From a virus, in IMG/VR virus record IMGVR_UViG_3300010430_000014, positions 1 to 64,000 of that record: a DNA stretch of 64,000 nt; one strand, given 5' to 3'. Each line of letters begins with the position of its first letter. Positions within the stretch are counted from its first letter, which is position 1. The position numbers and the translations under genes are program-made. The notes under the pieces were generated by a model that was given only the letters and a program-made list of their open reading frames with translations, had not been told where the DNA came from and did no database searches. This document shows, piece by piece, positions 15,420 to 24,128 of this stretch.

Positions 15420-15430
15420 TATTCTATAAT
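15402..15430 (+). promoter_or_regulatory. Consensus sigma70 promoter
   Basis: TTGACA (15402-15407), exactly 17 nt, TATAAT (15425-15430). It restarts transcription immediately after the overlapping terminator. Confidence 0.85.
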
Positions 15431-15481
15431 CAATTTTTCAATAACGTTCAATCACTTAATTAAATGAAAGGAATTAATCAT

Positions 15482-15748
15482 ATGAAGCAAAAAGATGCAA
15501 TCAATGGAGATACTTTAGGGGATATACAATTGGAATCATTTAATCATCCAATCAAGCAAACCTATGATCATTTTATGATAGTAAAAGCCGATGCCGAATC
15601 AATTGCCGAATCAATTAATCACTATCCATTATCTGAAATTGAAAATCAGGAAAAGCTTAATCAATTGATTAATACAATCGAAACCTATCGAGATAATATC
15701 CTATCACATCTGCATTGTATTGATGAAATAATTAACTCACCTGTTTAA
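15482..15748 (+). CDS. Hypothetical protein (88 aa)
   Basis: Start at 15482 fits GAAAGGA; an upstream in-frame ATG at 15464 precedes the ribosome site and is rejected. Acidic, helical C-terminus. Transcribed alone between a promoter and a terminator. Not recognised. Confidence 0.6.
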   Translation: MKQKDAINGDTLGDIQLESFNHPIKQTYDHFMIVKADAESIAESINHYPLSEIENQEKLNQLINTIETYRDNILSHLHCIDEIINSPV

Positions 15749-15778
15749 TCAATCAATCATACAATTAAATAATTAAAG

Positions 15779-15819
15779 ATCCCTGTTGCGATTCATTCAA
15801 TTGCAATCAGGGATTTTTA
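15779..15819 (+). terminator. Rho-independent terminator
   Basis: Stem ATCCCTGTTGC (15779-15789) with GCAATCAGGGAT (15803-15814), one bulged T, then TTTTTATT. Confidence 0.8.
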
Positions 15820-15851
15820 TTGCCTAAATTCCTAAATGAAAGGATCTATCA

Positions 15852-15947
15852 ATGGATAAACAGTCAATCCTAATAGCTCTATTTTCAATCATAATTCTTT
15901 TAATATATCTGTATCCCGATATTTTAAAATGGCTAATCTCTCATTGA
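15852..15947 (+). CDS. Very small membrane protein (31 aa)
   Basis: AAAGGA upstream. MDKQS followed by a 20-residue Leu/Ile/Phe/Tyr helix and a short tail. A single-span micro-protein; real or not, the composition is clearly membrane-like. Confidence 0.5.
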   Translation: MDKQSILIALFSIIILLIYLYPDILKWLISH

Positions 15948-15979
15948 AATCACTCAATCAAATGAAAGGAATCAATCAA

Positions 15980-16192
15980 ATGGCTAATAAGAAATTCATT
16001 GTCTTTTGGCAAATGGGTAATCGAATTGGATCAATTGAATTCACTAATTCCAATTGGATTGAAGTTCAAAGTCTATTTACTTTCAATGTAATTCAAACAG
16101 ATGATTCAGGAACTATTCATTTGGAATTGCTTGGAAAAGCCAATTCAAATGTAATTAAACTATCCGATTTAATCATTCAATCACTTAATTAA
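15980..16192 (+). CDS. Hypothetical protein (70 aa)
   Basis: Start at 15980 follows GAAAGGA; the longer frame from 15929 is rejected because it overlaps the micro-protein and lacks a ribosome site. Beta-rich. Not recognised. Confidence 0.6.
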   Translation: MANKKFIVFWQMGNRIGSIEFTNSNWIEVQSLFTFNVIQTDDSGTIHLELLGKANSNVIKLSDLIIQSLN

Positions 16193-16256
16193 TCAATCAA
16201 TCAATATATTAAAAAAATAGTAATGATTCATTAATTGATAATCATCCATATGTATA

Positions 16257-16290
16257 TGACAAACCTATCACAGAAAATTTTTCAATTAAA
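16257..16290 (+). repeat. Leader element, copy 2
   Basis: TGACAAACCTATCACAG then AAAATTTTTCAATTAAA, in front of the gene at 16309. Confidence 0.65.
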
Positions 16291-16308
16291 CTATGAAAGG
16301 AATCAATT

Positions 16309-16734
16309 ATGGGAAAGCAAATGATTAAAACAGATTTGAATTATGAACAATTGGCAGAAGCATTTCAGATTGAATTAGAGAATGTAGTATTACTCTATAA
16401 AGTAATCAACAATGACATTGACTTAGGCATATTTGAATCAGTTAAACAATTAAGAAGTCAATGCTACAATCCTCCCAAAGTAATTGATGAACAAATGGAA
16501 GCATTGAATGGATTGATTGAAGGATTTGGCATTGAAGCACTCACAAATGAAAACTTTTGGCATTCTCATTACTGGCAAGATACCTATGGATTATATGTCA
16601 ATCAAGGTGAATCCTATGCTTTGACAATCGTTTATAATGTGATTGATGATATATTTGAATTTACGTCAATGGGTGATTTTGTTGAATCTATGGAGAATCA
16701 ATTGCAATCAGAATCCGATGAAAATAATCTGTAA
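16309..16734 (+). CDS. Hypothetical protein (141 aa)
   Basis: GAAAGGA upstream. Acidic, mostly helical, ending in SESDENNL. Sits between leader copy 2 and the next promoter, so may form its own transcription unit. Not recognised. Confidence 0.6.
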   Translation: MGKQMIKTDLNYEQLAEAFQIELENVVLLYKVINNDIDLGIFESVKQLRSQCYNPPKVIDEQMEALNGLIEGFGIEALTNENFWHSHYWQDTYGLYVNQGESYALTIVYNVIDDIFEFTSMGDFVESMENQLQSESDENNL

Positions 16735-16751
16735 AATAATGTATTTTTTTC

Positions 16752-16780
16752 TTGACAAGTCAATCAATATTATATATAGT
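16752..16780 (+). promoter_or_regulatory. Sigma70-type promoter with TTGAC-AA-GTCAA
   Basis: TTGACA (16752-16757), 17-nt spacer, TATAGT (16775-16780). Shares the 13 nt TTGACAAGTCAAT with the 13558 promoter. Predicted start falls at the beginning of leader copy 3. Confidence 0.8.
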
Positions 16781-16791
16781 TCCATTTTATA

Positions 16792-16825
16792 TGACAAACC
16801 CTTCACAGCAGTTTTTTTCAATTAA
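16792..16825 (+). repeat. Leader element, copy 3
   Basis: TGACAAACCCTTCACAG then CAGTTTTTTTCAATTAA. The most diverged copy; it begins at about the predicted transcription start. Confidence 0.65.
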
Positions 16826-16866
16826 CTACAAACAATTAACAATCTAATCAATCGAAAGGAGTCATT

Positions 16867-17694
16867 ATGGATCACAAATTTTTCAATCAATTAATCGAAG
16901 ACATTAACATTACTATTGGATTACACATTGATTCAATGGAAAACATTCATTCCAAATGCATTTGTGATGATCCTGAATGTCATGGCAAATGTCCTCATTG
17001 TTTAACAAAAATAAATATTCACAACCTATCCAATGCAATCACTTCTTTAAATGACTACACTATTAACACTTCCAATCTCATTCAATTAATTGATGCTGAA
17101 GCATTTCGATATGCATTAGAAAACCATACTGATTTAAAATGTGTCAAATGCTATCCTGTATTCAATGATCCTAATGCAGAACTCGATTACCCTAATTCAG
17201 AACCCGATTCATTTGCAATTGAAGCAACTTATGAAAGGTATGCAATGAATCCAATGGGATATCATATTGGATATGAAACTGTTGTATTTAAATGGATGGC
17301 AATTAAAAAGAGTCAATTAGAAATACTTGGATTACCTAAATTGCTTTCCAATTGGGTTGTAATGATTGATAAGTATGTAATTGAATCAAAAGATCTTCCT
17401 GATAATGAAGATCCAATTCATAATGCCGATTGCGAATTTGATGATGTTTTCGCTTCATTTGATAATTGCGATTGCGCTGATTCATTTGAAGGCTATTGGC
17501 AACCAGATGATGACTTCTTTTATCAAGAAATGAATCATATCATTGAAATGATGCAAATCCCTGAAGCATCATTCAATCCAGATAAACGTGAATGGTGGTT
17601 AGGTGATATCTCATTCAATCTCGATGAATTTGAATCAATTAAAGAATATCATGAATGTTGTATAGAAGATAATGGAATGCCTTTTACTGGATAA
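16867..17694 (+). CDS. Cysteine-rich hypothetical protein (275 aa)
   Basis: GAAAGGAG upstream. Residues 31-45 (CICDDPECHGKCPHC) and CVKC near 94-97 form likely zinc sites. A second acidic Cys-containing stretch (DNCDC) lies near 195. The C-terminal half is acidic with many Trp/Phe. No family recognised. Confidence 0.6.
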   Translation: MDHKFFNQLIEDINITIGLHIDSMENIHSKCICDDPECHGKCPHCLTKINIHNLSNAITSLNDYTINTSNLIQLIDAEAFRYALENHTDLKCVKCYPVFNDPNAELDYPNSEPDSFAIEATYERYAMNPMGYHIGYETVVFKWMAIKKSQLEILGLPKLLSNWVVMIDKYVIESKDLPDNEDPIHNADCEFDDVFASFDNCDCADSFEGYWQPDDDFFYQEMNHIIEMMQIPEASFNPDKREWWLGDISFNLDEFESIKEYHECCIEDNGMPFTG

Positions 17695-17747
17695 TTGATT
17701 ATCCTATTCCAGAACTCAATTAATCCTATTATAGAAAGGAATTAATC

Positions 17748-17891
17748 ATGGCGAAATGTATTCAATCAATCAAAGATGGTAAAGTTAAACGTGTATCCAA
17801 TGATCAAGCAAAAGAAGATGTTCAATCAGGCAAATGGAAGTATATAGGTAAATCAGAATACGCACGAATCAAACAATCAAAGGAGAAATAA
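17748..17891 (+). CDS. Small basic protein (47 aa)
   Basis: GAAAGGA upstream. Pattern IKDGKVKRVSNDQAKEDV ... GKWKYIGKSEYAR resembles short phage proteins that read K...V.R.....A...V..G.w.YvpKs.wk. Role unknown. Confidence 0.6.
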   Translation: MAKCIQSIKDGKVKRVSNDQAKEDVQSGKWKYIGKSEYARIKQSKEK

Positions 17892-17895
17892 GCCT

Positions 17896-18204
17896 ATGAT
17901 CTATTATGTAATTGATTGTGGATTCAATCAAACAAATTATCCTGATTTAATTGGGCAATTCTTTTCAAATGCTCCATCTTATTCAATTGTTAAATTATTA
18001 CCTGATCCTTATCGAAAACATAGCTGTTGGAATTGTGATAAGGATTGGATTGTAAAAGTTGAATTGAATAAAACAACAATTAATCTATCAGGTGAAAAAA
18101 CTCAATATTGTCCTGAATGCAATCAAAAGTCTTCCATTGCAAGTAATTGGATTCAATCAAATAATAATCCATATCCATTTCCAAAACCTAAACTAATTAA
18201 ATGA
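17896..18204 (+). CDS. Zinc-ribbon protein (102 aa)
   Basis: CWNC at 44-47 and CPEC near 72-75 form a zinc ribbon with a long loop. Start follows AGGAG. Not assigned. Confidence 0.6.
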   Translation: MIYYVIDCGFNQTNYPDLIGQFFSNAPSYSIVKLLPDPYRKHSCWNCDKDWIVKVELNKTTINLSGEKTQYCPECNQKSSIASNWIQSNNNPYPFPKPKLIK

Positions 18205-18216
18205 AAGGAGTCAATT

Positions 18217-18768
18217 ATGATAGTAATTTATTCACCGACTACCAAATCAAGAATGGCAATCGATGGTATTATCCGCAATCAATCATCCTTATGGTATCTC
18301 ATTGGAATTGGAATGGGATTTGAAACCTGTTGTTTACTTGTCAATTGCGAATCAGAAGATGAAGCAATGGGTATATATGCCGATTCCAAATACGCTCATT
18401 TAACTGAGGTTGAATTAAAAGATTTAAATGATCATCTTATTCCAGAACGTAAAGAAGCAATTGATTTAATGGAACAGATTAGAGATGAAGCTGAAGATGC
18501 AATTGATCAATTAGAAAATCAATATGATTATAAAGATTATAATTTGGATCAATCAGGTATTTGTATTCGTGATTGGGCAAATGATTTAAGTTCAATTGAT
18601 TGGGATAACGATGAACTTCATTCCAATCTCACTTATTTAGGTAATGAAAGCAAACCACATCAATTGGATGAATTACGATTGTTTGAATGCATTCCCAAAA
18701 GTCAAATTGATTTCTTTCACAAAAAGACCGATCTTATGTTCGATCCCAAACGCAATCAACAGTTTTAA
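18217..18768 (+). CDS. Hypothetical acidic protein (183 aa)
   Basis: AAAGGAG upstream. N-terminal beta-rich part, then an acidic helical stretch (about 75-105). Not recognised. Confidence 0.6.
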   Translation: MIVIYSPTTKSRMAIDGIIRNQSSLWYLIGIGMGFETCCLLVNCESEDEAMGIYADSKYAHLTEVELKDLNDHLIPERKEAIDLMEQIRDEAEDAIDQLENQYDYKDYNLDQSGICIRDWANDLSSIDWDNDELHSNLTYLGNESKPHQLDELRLFECIPKSQIDFFHKKTDLMFDPKRNQQF

Positions 18769-18784
18769 TTAAAAGGAATCAATT

Positions 18785-19009
18785 ATGCCAGATAAACTAT
18801 TACCATTAGACAATCGAATATTGAATGCAGGTAATCATATTTGTAAATGGTGGAATCAATCAAGTAAAAAGGATGGTCATTGGGATAATGAAGGATATAA
18901 ACAGGGATTAAGGGATGCATTAGTAATTCTAAAAAAGCATCATGTAATTGAAAATTATTCAATGATCAATGGAATTACTCTAAACGAATCAGATAAACGA
19001 AAGGATTAA
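18785..19009 (+). CDS. Hypothetical protein (74 aa)
   Basis: AAAAGGAATC site. Helical centre with HICKWWNQ and a GYKQGLRDALV helix. Not recognised. Confidence 0.6.
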   Translation: MPDKLLPLDNRILNAGNHICKWWNQSSKKDGHWDNEGYKQGLRDALVILKKHHVIENYSMINGITLNESDKRKD

Positions 19010-19011
19010 TT

Positions 19012-20160
19012 ATGAAAAAAGAGATTCTAATTGGTAAAATCGGCAAAGACAAAGTTCAATTGGAAATTGAATTAAAAAACAACAAGCAATCAATAAATTC
19101 AATTACAACCCTATTAACTCCCTGTCCACCTACCTATAAAACTCTATCAATTACCGGATCAATTGGAAACCATGCATTCGGTCAAATTTATGATCAAATT
19201 TATCCTGCTGATTTTGATGAATTATATGTTGATCGAGATTGGTTAATTAAACTGCTTGCAATTTGGAAAGCTGCTCATTTAAATGATCTCAATGCCGGAT
19301 CTGAATTGCAAATGAAATATACTGATTTCTATCGAGAGCATTACTTGAAACATAATCGATGGGCATATGATGAAATCTCTGCAATGCTTAAACAACATCA
19401 TCTATTGATTGACAATGAAACCAATCCCAATCTATCAGTTGGATATAAATATGGATCACTTTGGTTGATTCGATTGCTTCCAGATTCAGTAATTGAATTT
19501 TTCCATCAAGCACCTACCACTTCTCCCGATCAATTACGTTCTCCAATAATGGATTATCTATTAAGCCATAATTATAAATGGAAAATTTGTTTAGTTAGTA
19601 ATAATCCTAATATGCAATCCAATCAATCAATGGATCATTGGCAAGTAACACTGATTCGTGAAACTCAAGAAAATTTTATTACATGGTTTAGTACGGGATT
19701 TGGGCATCGATTGATGCTTAAAGATCCAATGGATATTCATGACAAACCATTCAGTGTCAATTCATTACTTACCAATTGGAAAAACAAAACAATTAGAATG
19801 TTAGGACATAAACCTAAACAAATGAAATCAAATCAATCTAATGATGAATACAAAACAGTTCAGGAATTAGGTTTTATTATTCCTCCAATTGGACATTACA
19901 ATCGATCTAATAAACCTTTCAATGGATTGCCAGTACCACCTATGCCAGATACAGTAATTGAAACAATACTTAGTGATTGGTTATCAATTGAAAATTACAA
20001 TTCATGGGATGATTGGGCTTATGATATAGGATTTGATCTGAAACTTAAAGATCAGCGAAGGAATGCTAAAAGAAGTTATAATGCAATCATTCAACAATCA
20101 GAAGATGCTCAATGCTTTTTCTTATCTGATTGGTCACAATTAATTGAATTGGTATATTAA
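19012..20160 (+). CDS. Conserved phage protein, two-part architecture (382 aa)
   Basis: The N-terminal part contains IWKAAHLNDLNAGSELQ near 86-102, a pattern seen in phage proteins as W..wHLNdm.AGc.hQ. The C-terminal part reads WDDWAYDIGFDLKLKD then AKRSYN, similar to another widespread phage domain (fedWc.dfGyd....ker.y). DHWQVTLIRE near residue 205 also fits such proteins. The two modules are often separate genes, so this may be a fusion. Activity unknown. GAAAGGA site; TAATTATG start cassette. Confidence 0.6.
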   Translation: MKKEILIGKIGKDKVQLEIELKNNKQSINSITTLLTPCPPTYKTLSITGSIGNHAFGQIYDQIYPADFDELYVDRDWLIKLLAIWKAAHLNDLNAGSELQMKYTDFYREHYLKHNRWAYDEISAMLKQHHLLIDNETNPNLSVGYKYGSLWLIRLLPDSVIEFFHQAPTTSPDQLRSPIMDYLLSHNYKWKICLVSNNPNMQSNQSMDHWQVTLIRETQENFITWFSTGFGHRLMLKDPMDIHDKPFSVNSLLTNWKNKTIRMLGHKPKQMKSNQSNDEYKTVQELGFIIPPIGHYNRSNKPFNGLPVPPMPDTVIETILSDWLSIENYNSWDDWAYDIGFDLKLKDQRRNAKRSYNAIIQQSEDAQCFFLSDWSQLIELVY

Positions 20161-20175
20161 TCGAAAGGATTAATT

Positions 20176-20499
20176 ATGCATAAACACACAAAAAGACATT
20201 TGGATTTAATTAATAATTGGTTTGATCTTGCTTCAATTCATGCAATTACAGCAATTGAAACAGAAGCAAGGTATATTCTGGAACAAAGACTTGAATTAGA
20301 TGAATTTGTAATGGCAATGGGATCATTTTTTTTTACTTCTAAAGACCGAAACAATCCAAGTCCTAATAATGTAATTGATGAAAAGGATTTAAATGAACCT
20401 GAATTCTATGAAATGGTTTGGAAATTAAATGATAAATTTAATTGTTGCGGTCATCCAATGAGATTCAAAGCAGGACTTCCAACAATTAATAATTGGTAA
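20176..20499 (+). CDS. Hypothetical protein (107 aa)
   Basis: GAAAGGA site. Helical N-terminus (HLDLINNWFDLASIHAI), MAMGSFFF segment and a late CCGHP motif. Resembles small phage proteins of unknown role. Confidence 0.6.
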   Translation: MHKHTKRHLDLINNWFDLASIHAITAIETEARYILEQRLELDEFVMAMGSFFFTSKDRNNPSPNNVIDEKDLNEPEFYEMVWKLNDKFNCCGHPMRFKAGLPTINNW

Positions 20500-20533
20500 A
20501 TAAAGGGAATTAGTATATTAGAAAGGATTAATT

Positions 20534-20809
20534 ATGCTTAAAAAAGAATGTACTTCAAAGCAATATGAAATTGAAATTGACGATCTAATGGCAATTATTG
20601 ATGCCGATGCGGATCATGAAGATGATAGTGATTGGGATGAAGTATTAAGTGAACAATTGGATTTACTTGATGGTATAACTGATTCCGATTACAATGGTCA
20701 TTTTGGAAATTACATTTTCTTAACAATTGACTCAAAATATGATAACGATAAAACGTGGGATGCAATTGAAACAACAATTAAAAATCATATAAAAGGAATT
20801 AGCATATGA
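20534..20809 (+). CDS. Hypothetical acidic protein (91 aa)
   Basis: GAAAGGA site. Very acidic centre (DADADHEDDSDWDE). Overlaps the next gene by 4 nt. Could be a DNA mimic by charge alone, but nothing else supports that. Confidence 0.55.
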   Translation: MLKKECTSKQYEIEIDDLMAIIDADADHEDDSDWDEVLSEQLDLLDGITDSDYNGHFGNYIFLTIDSKYDNDKTWDAIETTIKNHIKGISI

Positions 20810-21153
20810 ATAGAAAATCAATTATAGATAAAGTTAATCGAATTAAAAAAGAACTGCACCAATTAGCTGAAGCAATCAGAAAGCTACCACCTAACCCTAA
20901 TGTAGAGCAGTTATCACATAATTGCATAGTGATTAAATCAAGCGAATTGTTTAAGCAAGACAAATGGAGTCCTGATTACTATATCTTCTATAATCAATAC
21001 AATCTCATTGCTGATTTACTTGAAGAATTTCCGATTCAATCAGCATTGCAAAGATTAGATCGAATCATTGATGATGGTAAAATCATTCATCATAATGTTT
21101 ACACTCAATTTCATCCATTGGTAATCCAGAACCTCAAAACAATAATCAATTAA
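20806..21153 (+). CDS. Hypothetical helical protein (115 aa)
   Basis: ATGA overlap with the previous gene; AAAGGAA upstream. Helical throughout. Not recognised. Confidence 0.6.
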   Translation: MNRKSIIDKVNRIKKELHQLAEAIRKLPPNPNVEQLSHNCIVIKSSELFKQDKWSPDYYIFYNQYNLIADLLEEFPIQSALQRLDRIIDDGKIIHHNVYTQFHPLVIQNLKTIIN

Positions 21154-21165
21154 AAGGAGTCAATT

Positions 21166-21396
21166 ATGATTAAATCACTTAGAGTAAGTCCTGCAACTTT
21201 CCCTGCATTAATCAATCAAACGGTAACACCTAAACAAAGGGCAAAACAAATCATTAAAAGGCAAATGAATACCGATTTCTATATCCTGAAGCAAGAGGAA
21301 TTATATCGTGATGATTCAATGACTGATCGAGAATGGAATTTGGTTCAAGAACAGATGCATAAATACTTTGATAGAATCGATAAAGTAATCGGTTAA
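21166..21396 (+). CDS. Hypothetical protein (76 aa)
   Basis: AAAGGAGTC start cassette. Basic N-terminal half, acidic helical C-terminal half. Not recognised. Confidence 0.55.
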   Translation: MIKSLRVSPATFPALINQTVTPKQRAKQIIKRQMNTDFYILKQEELYRDDSMTDREWNLVQEQMHKYFDRIDKVIG

Positions 21397-21412
21397 TTGA
21401 AAGGAGTCAATT

Positions 21413-21706
21413 ATGTCTAAACTATGGAAAATTGAATTCACAGTTCAATCAAAGTCAAAGTTAGTTCGTGCATTTCCAATTGATATGCTTCGATATGATT
21501 CATGCTATCCGGCAAGAGATCAATATTCAACTGCACGAATAATTGATTCATTGGATCAAAACATATCAGCAAAAGAATTCGATCCACAACCAATTGCATT
21601 GATTCATAATTCACATGGCAATAAGCAATGGCAACCAACTGCTCCAAGATGGGAATCATTTGGTTACACTGTAATTGAAGTTAAACAAGCAAGAGAAGGA
21701 TATTAA
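21413..21706 (+). CDS. Hypothetical protein (97 aa)
   Basis: AAAGGAGTC start cassette. Mixed alpha/beta. Not recognised. Confidence 0.55.
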   Translation: MSKLWKIEFTVQSKSKLVRAFPIDMLRYDSCYPARDQYSTARIIDSLDQNISAKEFDPQPIALIHNSHGNKQWQPTAPRWESFGYTVIEVKQAREGY

Positions 21707-21710
21707 TCAA

Positions 21711-21998
21711 ATGAAAATGGCAATTATATTTGAACATGATGATTTGATTAAACTCCAGACTCCAATTATAGTTGAAATGTGGGATCGAGTAATGAATACC
21801 GGATCTGGAAAACGAAAGCTTAACAATGAATTCACTCCAGAGGAAATCAATCGGATTAGACAATTATATAAAGTTTTTTATATATGGCATTTCAAAAAAT
21901 TTGGTGGTACTGGAATTCCCAAAGAATGCCATTCAATGACAATCGCAGATTATCAATTAACTGAAAGAACAGTTCACTTCTTTGCAACAATCAATTGA
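21711..21998 (+). CDS. Hypothetical protein (95 aa)
   Basis: Start at 21711 uses GAGAAGGA upstream; the open extension to 21675 overlaps the previous gene. Pattern FTPEEINRIRQLYKVFYIWH is a helical segment. Not recognised. Confidence 0.55.
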   Translation: MKMAIIFEHDDLIKLQTPIIVEMWDRVMNTGSGKRKLNNEFTPEEINRIRQLYKVFYIWHFKKFGGTGIPKECHSMTIADYQLTERTVHFFATIN

Positions 21999-22008
21999 AG
22001 TACATATT

Positions 22009-22263
22009 ATGAATAAAAAGAAAACACAATCCAATTGGGAAAAAGATTTAATAGAACTTCAAGATAAACTTGCTATTGAAAGTAAAGTATTTGCTAACAT
22101 TTTAAAATCTGAAAGAACAAAAGATATACAATCAACTAATCATCCTAAATCAAAAACACGAAATGCAATAATAATTAAACAATTGTATAAAACTATTAAA
22201 GAATGGGAAAATGATTTATTAACAAATGATTTTTATAAAATTGAAAGGGGATTAAATGAATGA
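22009..22263 (+). CDS. Hypothetical basic helical protein (84 aa)
   Basis: Weak ribosome site; start at 22009 avoids overlap with the previous gene. Coiled-coil-like Lys/Glu/Leu content. Ends in an ATGA overlap with the next gene. Confidence 0.5.
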   Translation: MNKKKTQSNWEKDLIELQDKLAIESKVFANILKSERTKDIQSTNHPKSKTRNAIIIKQLYKTIKEWENDLLTNDFYKIERGLNE

Positions 22264-22409
22264 TCTATAAACTTTACGGAACTTACAAAGGCAATCGAGA
22301 GCTAATTGATCAAGCGGATACATTGGCTGAAGCTCAATATATGCAAAGTGAATATCAATTAGCATTTGGTAATGAATGGTTAATTACAATTAAAAAGGAA
22401 AGGAATTAA
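22260..22409 (+). CDS. Small protein (49 aa)
   Basis: ATGA overlap with the previous gene; GAAAGGGG upstream. Pattern YGTYKGNRELIDQADTLAEA is typical of small phage proteins in which a short beta hairpin is followed by a helix. Role unknown. Confidence 0.6.
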   Translation: MIYKLYGTYKGNRELIDQADTLAEAQYMQSEYQLAFGNEWLITIKKERN

Positions 22410-22412
22410 ATT

Positions 22413-23306
22413 ATGTATCAATCAAAAACTACAAGAGATCCGAATAATTACAATGATTTAAACTTCTATCTCCAAAATGATAAGAGAGGCAAACGCAAAT
22501 CAATTGATGATAGACCAATTGATAATAATACAAGAGTAATCAGACGATCTCACAATTCAATTGCAATTAAATTGTGGGATACTGATATAATCACATTCTA
22601 TGACAATGGATCAATTCAATTGGATACAGGTGGGTGGAAAACAGTATTAACAAAAGAACGAATGAATCAATACCTACCTTCAACCATTCGTGTTTATTCA
22701 GAACAATACATTTGGTATATTCGATTCAATAAAAAGCAATATCTTTTTGAAAACGGAATGTATTTAACTTATGATCGAATTATAACTGATTCCGATGGCA
22801 ATCCAATTGCAGAACATTCCAAAGATGTTGAAAAGAAAAAGCGAAGTCAATTGAAAAAAATCAATGAATACATTCAATTATTTCTTAAAGCATTACAAAA
22901 TGGTGAAGTACCTGCTCCATCTCAAGGTGATTGCTTTATTTGCCAAGCATTCAATGGTCAACCAATTGCCGATAAAATGAGTGAAGGTAAATTAGTCAAT
23001 GGTAAACTGGAACTCACTCCATTCAAAGACAATCCCCATTGTGATTGCATTCAATCACATATCGATGAACCTTATTTCGTTCCTACCTTACTCTGGAATG
23101 CAATTAAATCCGAATGCTATGATGCTGAAGGAATATTTGGCAATCCTAAAATGACTTATGGATTAAGTCGATGGGATAAGCATAACATATCATGTTGGTT
23201 TAATCATGATTCTAATTTAGAACATAAACCATTTGCAAGTGATATGACAATTAAACGATTGCAAAAGGTTATGAAACAATTTATCTTGAAGCAATTAAAC
23301 TTCTAA
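22413..23306 (+). CDS. Conserved phage protein (297 aa)
   Basis: The order NNTRVIRRSHNSIAIKLWDT, ITFYDNGSIQLDTGGWKT, RMNQYLP and WYIRF is a signature of a large phage family of unknown function. The second half has GDCFICQAF near 171-179 and HCDCIQSHIDE near 210-220, supplying a probable zinc site, then FVPTLLWNAI. Members sit among early accessory genes in many phages. AAAGGAAAGG upstream; ends in the stop that starts leader copy 4. Confidence 0.65.
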   Translation: MYQSKTTRDPNNYNDLNFYLQNDKRGKRKSIDDRPIDNNTRVIRRSHNSIAIKLWDTDIITFYDNGSIQLDTGGWKTVLTKERMNQYLPSTIRVYSEQYIWYIRFNKKQYLFENGMYLTYDRIITDSDGNPIAEHSKDVEKKKRSQLKKINEYIQLFLKALQNGEVPAPSQGDCFICQAFNGQPIADKMSEGKLVNGKLELTPFKDNPHCDCIQSHIDEPYFVPTLLWNAIKSECYDAEGIFGNPKMTYGLSRWDKHNISCWFNHDSNLEHKPFASDMTIKRLQKVMKQFILKQLNF

Positions 23307-23337
23307 CAAAGCAACCACAGAAAATTTTTCAATTAAA
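23304..23337 (+). repeat. Leader element, copy 4
   Basis: TAACAAAGCAACCACAG then AAAATTTTTCAATTAAA. The first TAA is the stop of the upstream gene and no promoter is visible, so this copy is probably active as RNA. Confidence 0.65.
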
Positions 23338-23355
23338 AAACGAAAGGAATTAATT

Positions 23356-24102
23356 ATGGAAGATCCATATGAAACAATTGAATATCGTGGTTTCAACATC
23401 AACATTCATACTGACATTGATCCATTAGATCCAATTGATAATCATCATTGGTTCGGAACTATGATTACATGGCATCGTAATTATTCATTAGGTCATGAAC
23501 AACCTAAAAGAGATCCAGATGAATTCCTACAAGATCTTGCAATCAATGCCGATCAATCATTACAAGATGTGATCCTTTATTGGGAAGAATTGCCTCATTC
23601 AAAATATGCTGAAAAACAAATCAAAACATCAATTCAAAGAAGAATCGATAAACACTATATCATCCTACCTTTATACCTTTACGATCATTCCGGCATTACA
23701 ATGAGAACAAGTCCATTTTCCTGCCCTTGGGATTCAGGTCAAGTTGGATTCATTTATGTATCTAATGATAAGGTAAAAAAGGAATTCAATCGAAAACGAA
23801 TGTCAAAGAAGTTAAAACAAAAAGCAATTGATTTGATGATAGGTGAAGTCAATACTTATGATCAATATCTAACCGGAGAAATTTTTGGTTACATGATTGA
23901 ACCTACCGATAAGAATAAATCAATTAATTGTGATGATTCCTGTTGGGGATTTTATGGTTATGATCATGAAAAGTCTGGATTGCTTGAAATGTCAAAGGAT
24001 GCAATTAATTGTGCAATCAAATCTTATAAAGAGGAATGTAAACAAAACCATCAAAGGCAAATGCAAATGAATCAATTCATGCAATCCTGTTGGGCATTCT
24101 AA
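23356..24102 (+). CDS. Conserved phage protein with DHSGITM...CPWDSGQVGFIYV motif (248 aa)
   Basis: Residues about 109-137 contain YDHSGITMRT, SPFSCPWDSGQ and VGFIYVS, a highly characteristic stretch of a family found in phages and bacteria. Its His/Ser/Cys/Asp residues look like an active site, but the function is unknown. Lys/Arg-rich central helix; C-terminal helix with Gln/Met. GAAAGGA start cassette after leader copy 4. Confidence 0.65.
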   Translation: MEDPYETIEYRGFNINIHTDIDPLDPIDNHHWFGTMITWHRNYSLGHEQPKRDPDEFLQDLAINADQSLQDVILYWEELPHSKYAEKQIKTSIQRRIDKHYIILPLYLYDHSGITMRTSPFSCPWDSGQVGFIYVSNDKVKKEFNRKRMSKKLKQKAIDLMIGEVNTYDQYLTGEIFGYMIEPTDKNKSINCDDSCWGFYGYDHEKSGLLEMSKDAINCAIKSYKEECKQNHQRQMQMNQFMQSCWAF

Positions 24103-24128
24103 CAAACAAATGAAAGGAGATAATTGAA

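Noticed and set aside
13830-16300. AATCAATC tandem words as a CRISPR array
   Set aside because: No repeats of 23-40 nt separated by unique spacers of constant length; the words are short, irregular and run through coding sequence.
20534-20809. Acidic 91-aa protein as a DNA-mimic anti-restriction protein
   Set aside because: Only overall charge supports it; no Ocr, Ard or similar motif is present.
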